Assembly: GCA_937894825.1 (NCBI GenBank)
Contig: CALCQT010000297.1
Span: forward strand, 1 to 14,890
Source: an uncultured Anaerolineaceae bacterium
Lineage (GTDB): Bacteria; Chloroflexota; Anaerolineae; Anaerolineales; Anaerolineaceae
Reading direction: 5' to 3'
DNA length: 14,890 nt
The position numbers and the translations under genes are program-made. Positions 14,178 to 14,890 of this stretch are shown here, piece after piece; within the stretch, counting starts at the first letter, position 1; each line of letters begins with the position of its first letter. A model generated the notes under the pieces. It was given only the letters and a program-made list of their open reading frames with translations, was not told the DNA's origin and searched no databases.

Positions 14178-14890
14178 GCTGCGAGTTCCCCCTGCCTGAA
14201 TGCAATCCGGATAATTTTCTCTTTATCAAAATCTGCGCGTTCAACTTCTCCGACAATTTTTCCCAGACTCATAATAAGGATCCGATCGCAAATACCCATC
14301 AGTTCTTCAATTTCGGAAGAAATAAACATAATGGCATTTTTCTGTGAGGCAAGCGCATTGATCACACTGTAAACTTCATATTTTGCCCCCACATCGATCC
14401 CCTTCGTCGGTTCATCTAGGATGAACACAACCGGGTTTGAGATCATCCATTTTCCTATGACAACTTTTTGCTGATTCCCGCCTGAAAGGCTTTTGGCGGT
14501 ACTCTTATAAAGCGAACCGCATTTAATCGATAAGCTGTCGGTAACCGACCCTGCCATCGTGGAGAGATCTTTTTTATTAACAATCCGGAAAGGATTTTTT
14601 GAGTATTTTGGGAGGGATACGATACCTAAATTGTTGACTACCGTATCGTCCATAAACAAACCCTCTTCGCGTCTGTTTTCAGTGACAAAGGCCATGCCTT
14701 TCTCAATCATCTGTTTCGGATCCGGCGTAAGGATGTGCTCTCCGCACAGGATGATCTCACCATCCTGTATTGGATCCTGCCCAAAAATGATCCGCGCAAT
14801 TTCACTGCGGCCGGCGCCCATTAATCCAAAGAAACCGACAATTTCACCGGCCTTGACATAAAAACAGATGTCATCACAAATGCCCTCGTT
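14174..14890 (-). CDS. Sugar ABC transporter ATPase (RbsA-like), C-terminal part, cut by window edge
   Basis: The frame is open to base 14890, giving 238 residues of the second nucleotide-binding domain; the first NBD lies outside the window. An apparent ATG at 14821 is internal (Met-Gly-Ala-Gly of the Walker A region), because the residues before it (VKAGEIVGFFGL) are the normal family sequence. The visible motifs are the degenerate Walker A GLMGAGRSE (22-30), TENRREEGLF (70-79), the signature LSGGNQQK (135-142) and Walker B with switch region LDEPTKGIDVGAK (158-170). A Walker A without GKS/T is normal for NBD2 of this family. It energises sugar import with the permease it overlaps by 4 nt. 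Unlike its paralogue at 10247-11834, it is uninterrupted in the part seen. Confidence 0.92.
   Translation of the reverse strand, partial: NEGICDDICFYVKAGEIVGFFGLMGAGRSEIARIIFGQDPIQDGEIILCGEHILTPDPKQMIEKGMAFVTENRREEGLFMDDTVVNNLGIVSLPKYSKNPFRIVNKKDLSTMAGSVTDSLSIKCGSLYKSTAKSLSGGNQQKVVIGKWMISNPVVFILDEPTKGIDVGAKYEVYSVINALASQKNAIMFISSEIEELMGICDRILIMSLGKIVGEVERADFDKEKIIRIAFRQGELAA

Overview
The window carries five genes on the + strand (1-7429) that converge on a seven-gene sugar-type operon on the - strand (14890-7511). No tRNA, rRNA, CRISPR array or insertion sequence is visible. The organism cannot be fixed from sequence alone. The LytR-CpsA-Psr protein, with its short divergent core, most resembles the versions I know from Chloroflexota (Anaerolineae-like anaerobes). 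BspA-like leucine-rich-repeat proteins and many ribose-type ABC systems would also suit a host-, sediment- or digester-associated anaerobe; Spirochaetota or Bacillota remain possible. The solute-binding protein has a signal-peptidase-I type signal without a lipobox.

Region 1-2192 is visibly AT-richer (one sampled line, 421-480, is 37% GC; 2641-2700 is 63% GC). It holds a 5'-truncated helical protein of unknown function followed, 41 nt later and behind a strong ribosome binding site, by a complete FRG-domain protein. This pair looks like an accessory cassette.

Region 2430-7429 holds cell-envelope and surface genes: an LCP-family protein starting at TTG, then two secreted BspA-like leucine-rich-repeat paralogues in tandem. 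A consensus TATAAT lies before the first paralogue, and an 18-bp perfect inverted repeat separates the two. A bidirectional terminator hairpin at 7484-7511 closes both converging transcription units.

Region 7511-14890, read right to left, encodes: the C-terminal half of an RbsA-type ATPase (cut by the window edge), an RbsC-type permease, a COG4091-type dehydrogenase with a C-terminal SAF domain, a second RbsA-type ATPase, a second RbsC-type permease, an RbsB-like binding protein, and a CBS-less SIS-domain sugar-phosphate isomerase. Tight spacing (4-nt overlap, then 23, 16, 18 and 51 nt) indicates one operon importing and processing a pentose-like sugar or sugar acid whose identity I cannot name.

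The most striking sequence event is in the second ATPase. A 120-bp tandem duplication, with the second copy shortened by 38 bp, adds 82 bp and splits the gene into two frames. The junction carries the signature of a fold-back template switch at a quasi-palindrome, and recombination between the 54-bp repeats would restore the gene exactly.
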